From positions 1 through 64,000 of the forward strand of contig JTDE01000191.1 in the NCBI GenBank assembly GCA_014338405.1: DNA of 64,000 nt, written 5' to 3'. The translations under genes and the position numbers were made by a program. Position 1 is the first letter of the stretch. Each line of letters starts with the position of its first letter. This DNA comes from Paragonimus skrjabini miyazakii. Lineage: Eukaryota; Platyhelminthes; Trematoda; Plagiorchiida; Troglotrematidae. Below the pieces are notes generated by a model that saw only the letters and a list, made by a program, of their open reading frames with translations, did not search any database and was not told the origin of the DNA. This document shows positions 59,820-64,000 of this stretch, one piece after another.

Positions 59820-62800
59820 TGTTTTCTGACGAAATTTCCGATTATGCTGAGTCTTTATCAATAGTTTCTGGTTTAAGGTGACGTTGTCCAAATAAGTCAA
59901 CCTGATTACACAACACCAATGTATACTCCTCACACATGCTAAAACGGAACGTATTGTCTCACAGTTCCGAGTAGTACCGACTTGTCAACATTGTTTAAAA
60001 AGCAACAGGCTCATTAACTAATCTTCGCCTTGTGTAAAGTTTAAGTGCTGTTTTGTTGCTAAGAGCAGGAAAGTGTACACTGAAAGTGTTGATTGGTTAC
60101 AAGCACAGTCTACTCTTGAAAAAAGGTGTGAATCCTTTCGTCACCGGGTCATTTAACTTGTGCTCGCAGAAATAATTGGGTAAACTACGTAGCCGTTCGC
60201 TACCGTGTATTCCGCCACCTACTTTATGTCAGCTGTAATTTTGGAACGCTAGAAATCGTTTAACGTGATTGGCGACAACTCTGTTAATTGCTGGCAACTT
60301 AGTTATAAGCTATTTTAGAACCGACTGAAAATATGCTCATACTCATGCCTCACGTAGTGCTTGATGTTTCGTTTCTATGCAACCGAAATATCTGTCAGCT
60401 TTGAAAACCGGTTACTCGTTTTTCTAACATAAGGGAAAAGGTTTCAGAAACTTGCCTATCAATTAAACATAAAAGACAATAAACATCTCACTTTTCACTT
60501 CCGTACGTCATATTTGTCGCAGCTCAATCGTTCCCGTTCTCAGTACTAATCAACGGAGCCTGTTATGTTTACTCAGAGCTTCGGAAAGGATGTAACAACT
60601 TCAAACTTGACGCTTAATGGGAATTTGGCTATCCGAATATGCTATTCTTGTTTCCTAATTAGGAGGATTAGTTGAAGTAGATTGTTCACTCGCGGAAACT
60701 TTACCGGACAGTCCAGGGTATATGAGAATCTTGAAGATATGTAAACACCTGGTGATAGTTGTCAGCTTGTGTCAGTGATTAAATGTAGAAATAATCATTT
60801 GTGAAATCAAGATCGCTATTATAAAGCACCGAGATAACAACTTACGGAAGTGCTGTGCGCGGGAGACAAATGTTGTTGAAAAATTTCACCCTCAGGTTTT
60901 ACCTTTTTAGAGATTGTGAACCGCATGTTGACAGTTTATATTTTACTCATATGGTTACTGTATGTTTGTGTTGGCGTAAACTGTTTAATATACATGTACA
61001 TTATAAGGTTTTGGTATAGCTTTATATGCTCATGTGTGTCTGTATATCCCGATATAACTGCTTGATCACTCACAGTCCGGGGTTGTTCTTTAGTTATATT
61101 TTACTAGGCTCGTAATCTATACTAGTTTGGTTTTCTCGTTAAACCGATAGGGGCATTTCTTAGACTCATACTGTTGACAAATGTCCAACCGGCCCAAGCA
61201 AAATAAAAAACTCAAGAATAACCCGACGAACTATACTTAAAAGATAGATGGAAAATAATTTTTGGGAAACTATAGGTGCATCCAAGAATAATTTCAAGAA
61301 ATCCATCTGTCAGTTACCAGGCTAGGCAGAACAGTAACCTGGGTTTTATGTACGGCTAACCAGTAAGACCCCAATTCAGTGATTCCTGACAAGTACGGTG
61401 CTTGCTAAAATATATTACCTTTTTTAACAACAGTAAGCCAATAACGGTCACAGTACACATAGTACCAAGATATATTTTTATCAACAACTTACAATGTGAA
61501 CTAGACCACCGCTATATGCTGTTAGTTGATAACTGTTAGGGAGTACACACATCATGTAGCTCAACTATATATTGCTGATATCTGCACATGAAGTTATTTT
61601 TGTGGATGCTACGTTCCATTTGATTTTGCATTTTATTCTCCAAATGTCGTATATCAGTTCGCTTGTTGTGACAGTTCTACTGGCAGAATGAATAGATGTT
61701 GGTATCAAAATGGTTGAGTTCGTCTTCTGTGCCAACCGGCTGTATAAAAACCACCGAATGGGAAATTTAAAGTCATCAACTGCAACAAGGTATGTAGATG
61801 AGACCAGCTTGTTTATTGTGTAGTTACACAACCGCAACAAGGAAGCCAAATTCATCTAACCACTACAACTAGTGATATGTGAACAAAACCACTACCAGTT
61901 CATGTCCTTCTTCGTGATGAAAAGTTGACAACGTACCCAACCTTCATTGACATGGAAAGTTTGCTCACATTATGGACAATTTCAAATGTGGTCACCGAGA
62001 TGATAAGAAATGTTGACAACTTCAAATGCTTTGCTCTATTCTTTATGGATATATACAAATGTTGGGCTGAAATAAGCTGCTTACTGTGGGTGTAACTCCG
62101 TGGTTTGACCGAATGGTGTACAAATTGCTGTTGTTTTCTAGACAATCGTTAAGACGGAACATACTGATGGTGGGCACTACTATCGATGGATTCTTTCAGC
62201 CAACATTAAGATGCAGTTTGTTCTAAAGTTCGGCACTACGCCCTTCTTGTTATTCAGAAATTACAACTATTGCTCCAGATGTAGGACGTAGTTACCAGAC
62301 AAAATATGTCCAAAACGGTTACCTACATTAGCACCAGCATTTTGTCTATACATATATCTCCTTCGCTAGTTTCAAGTGGTTAATAATCCAGCCATAGATT
62401 CAAATAGAGAAAATGCTTCAACAAAGTTACGCAACAAGCACGACTCAATCGGGATCATGTTAGTATTGGGACAAGGCCTGAACAAAACGCTTCTGACAGC
62501 AAATTGATGTATTATACCAGCGAATTTAGATCGTCTCAACTGTGTTCAGACTTTGACATCTCACAGTTTCGACTGACTGCCATTAACTCAGCATGTCGGA
62601 CGAAAAGAACAGGCACGGTTGATGGTATGGCCCGAATCGACAAGAAGTGTAACTACTGTGTGTCTCCGTTATCGATCCAGACTGGATGATGCTTAAGGAT
62701 ACGTTCAGGTGAGCCTCTAGTTGTGCGATCCACGTAATTAGTCCCACAGGAATAAGCCAATGCGTGTACAAGAAAAAATCATAAAGACAGGCACTTTATT

Positions 62801-63240
62801 GTATAACAGCAAACTTACTGTTGGAGTAAAGTTGAAACAGACGCGTAATTTGAAAGCATGGCATGTTCTATTGACAGTGGTGTCTGGTGAATTTTTTAGA
62901 AGGCATGTCACCTTTGCATGGCAATGAAATATACACTGCTTTCTTTTCAGCTGGGGAAATCTTCCCCAGCAAGTCGCGACGTTGCATAGTCTGGTTTGTA
63001 AATCATCACGGTCATTCAAGTTACAGGAATAACGTGCGTGGGAAATACAATTCGTAGGTCATTGTATCCTGTGTACTTATTCTCAGGGCTTTGTTAGTCA
63101 ACCGTTCGATGAGATTTCTGTTTTGCACCAGAGTGACAAAACTGCTGAAATGGATATATTACCCATTTTAGATCTCTTTCCTTGTGATCTTAGGATGAAC
63201 GGATTCAGCAACACAATGCCAAATGAACACGTCCAGCTGA
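59820..63240. other. no supportable gene
   Basis: Frames of 61-96 codons on both strands without convincing splice signals. An acceptor-like TTGTGATCTTAG at about 63192 is followed by a 21-codon frame starting MNGFSNTMPNEHVQLIVAYS. Confidence 0.4.
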
Positions 63241-63549
63241 TTGTTGCATACAGCTTCTAGTATGAATGCTAGATTAACGTGGGCCGAGTTAAAAATGGTT
63301 GAACTTTCCGCTTGTTTGGGATGTTCACTGATCACATGGTATCTCATCCACATATTGCCTATAGACATTACACACACGATTGGCTTCTTCTTGTTGGTCA
63401 TTTTCATATTTCGCCACAAAAATATCTGCAGACAACGTTTAGCTCCGACAACATTGTTCCGTGTAAAGCTAACATATTTGGTGGCATGGCAAACAACCGG
63501 AAACGAGCTTGTTATTCACACTGTTTCTCTGATACCCTCTATTTTGTAG
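63241..63549 (+). CDS. possible exon, hydrophobic, overlaps antisense candidate
   Basis: The plus-strand frame includes NARLTWAELKMVELSACLGC and two hydrophobic stretches (ITWYLIHILPI, IGFFLLVIFIF), ending with TAG at 63547. GCTTCTAG just before codon 8 could serve as an acceptor. It overlaps the end of the minus-strand candidate at 63469, and at most one is likely to be real. Confidence 0.18.
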   Translation: MLHTASSMNARLTWAELKMVELSACLGCSLITWYLIHILPIDITHTIGFFLLVIFIFRHKNICRQRLAPTTLFRVKLTYLVAWQTTGNELVIHTVSLIPSIL

Positions 63550-63869
63550 GATGGAACTGTTAAACTTTAAAACTTGTTTTGTCTTAACGAGATAAAATTC
63601 TCTGATGAATAAGCTCTTCTTCAAATATTTCCCCGGAAATGTTGAACTGTCTCCTAAAAGTGAGTTAGTAAGCAGACAATGTGGATCCATTGTGAGCAAA
63701 TATCTCATCAAAATGACTTTGTCTGCCAGTAGAAAAGAAACCTTAGAGACTACCCTATGAGAGTTGACTGAATCAATAATTACTAAACGTTGAGGACGAC
63801 AGGTTGGTGAACAAGACTTGTTTTCTATGTTAGTCGTTCTCAACACTTCATTGGGTATTTTCGAGCAAA
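63469..63869 (-). CDS. candidate exon, 132 codons, unknown product
   Basis: It opens after GTCAACGTTTAG on the minus strand, and the frame is free of stops from about ten codons further upstream, making it one of the longest open runs in the window. It reads through RPQRLVIIDSVNSHRVVSKV and LLGDSSTFPGKYLKKSLFIR with balanced composition, then stops with TAG at 63469. Internal donor-like sites (GTTTCT, GTAGTC) could shorten it. The acceptor's pyrimidine tract is weak. No family was recognised; the upstream part of the gene would lie beyond the window's right edge. Confidence 0.33.
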
Positions 63870-64000
63870 CTAAACGTTGACTTCGACCTCAGTTCGGTTG
63901 ATGAATATTTACAGAATGGACTGGGAACTTGAATGTGCGCAGTCACCAAAAAGGCTATCTTTAAATTATTCACCACACAAAATCTACTGGCCGAACTAAA

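Noticed and set aside
1..64000. CRISPR array, prophage, bacterial operon or rRNA genes
   Set aside because: No regularly spaced short repeats, no dense same-strand ORFs, no ribosome-binding sites and no rRNA-like sequence were seen; the repeats and splice signals are eukaryotic.

Overview
This window reads as AT-rich eukaryotic DNA, most likely from a digenean trematode of the schistosome type. There are no operon-like blocks, ribosome-binding sites or long ORFs. The best lineage clue is a tRNA-derived repeat carrying a type I hammerhead ribozyme, the architecture known from the schistosome Sm-alpha family. Coding potential is limited to short open frames next to splice-like signals, some with introns of only about 40-300 nt. 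The organism call is an inference; no gene was recognised by name.

Layout. 1-12 kb is mostly non-coding; it holds an inverted repeat (3.5 kb), a phase-compatible candidate exon pair (6.08 and 7.40 kb, +) and a possible terminal exon (9.5 kb, +). 12.09-12.46 kb is a diverged copy of the hammerhead repeat. 12.5-37 kb is low-information sequence with isolated candidate exons, the best at 18.25-18.46 kb (-). 37.4 kb has a tRNA-like SINE fragment and 38.1 kb a pair of competing hairpins. 39.9-43.1 kb is the densest coding-like stretch, with plus-strand frames at 39.9-40.2 kb, minus-strand frames at 41.3-42.1 kb, and a two-exon plus-strand model at 42.35-43.07 kb that is the strongest gene candidate here. 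45.15-45.55 kb holds two divergent copies of a second tRNA-derived SINE, forming an inverted repeat. 47.98-48.66 kb is a head-to-tail array of the hammerhead repeat with a 434-bp period. 51.7-52.1 kb has a minus-strand candidate terminal exon. 53.37 kb onward is a decayed mariner element running into a 478-bp N gap, followed by two direct copies of a 120-bp repeat. The last kilobase holds overlapping open frames on both strands.

How it fits together. The firm content is mobile-element biology: a ribozyme-bearing, Pol III-type, tandemly arranged retroelement resembling retrozymes, an inverted SINE pair, and a dead mariner. Exons are offered as candidates only. By a rough mental estimate, a random AT-rich sequence of this length gives several open frames above 110 codons by chance, so transcript evidence is decisive.
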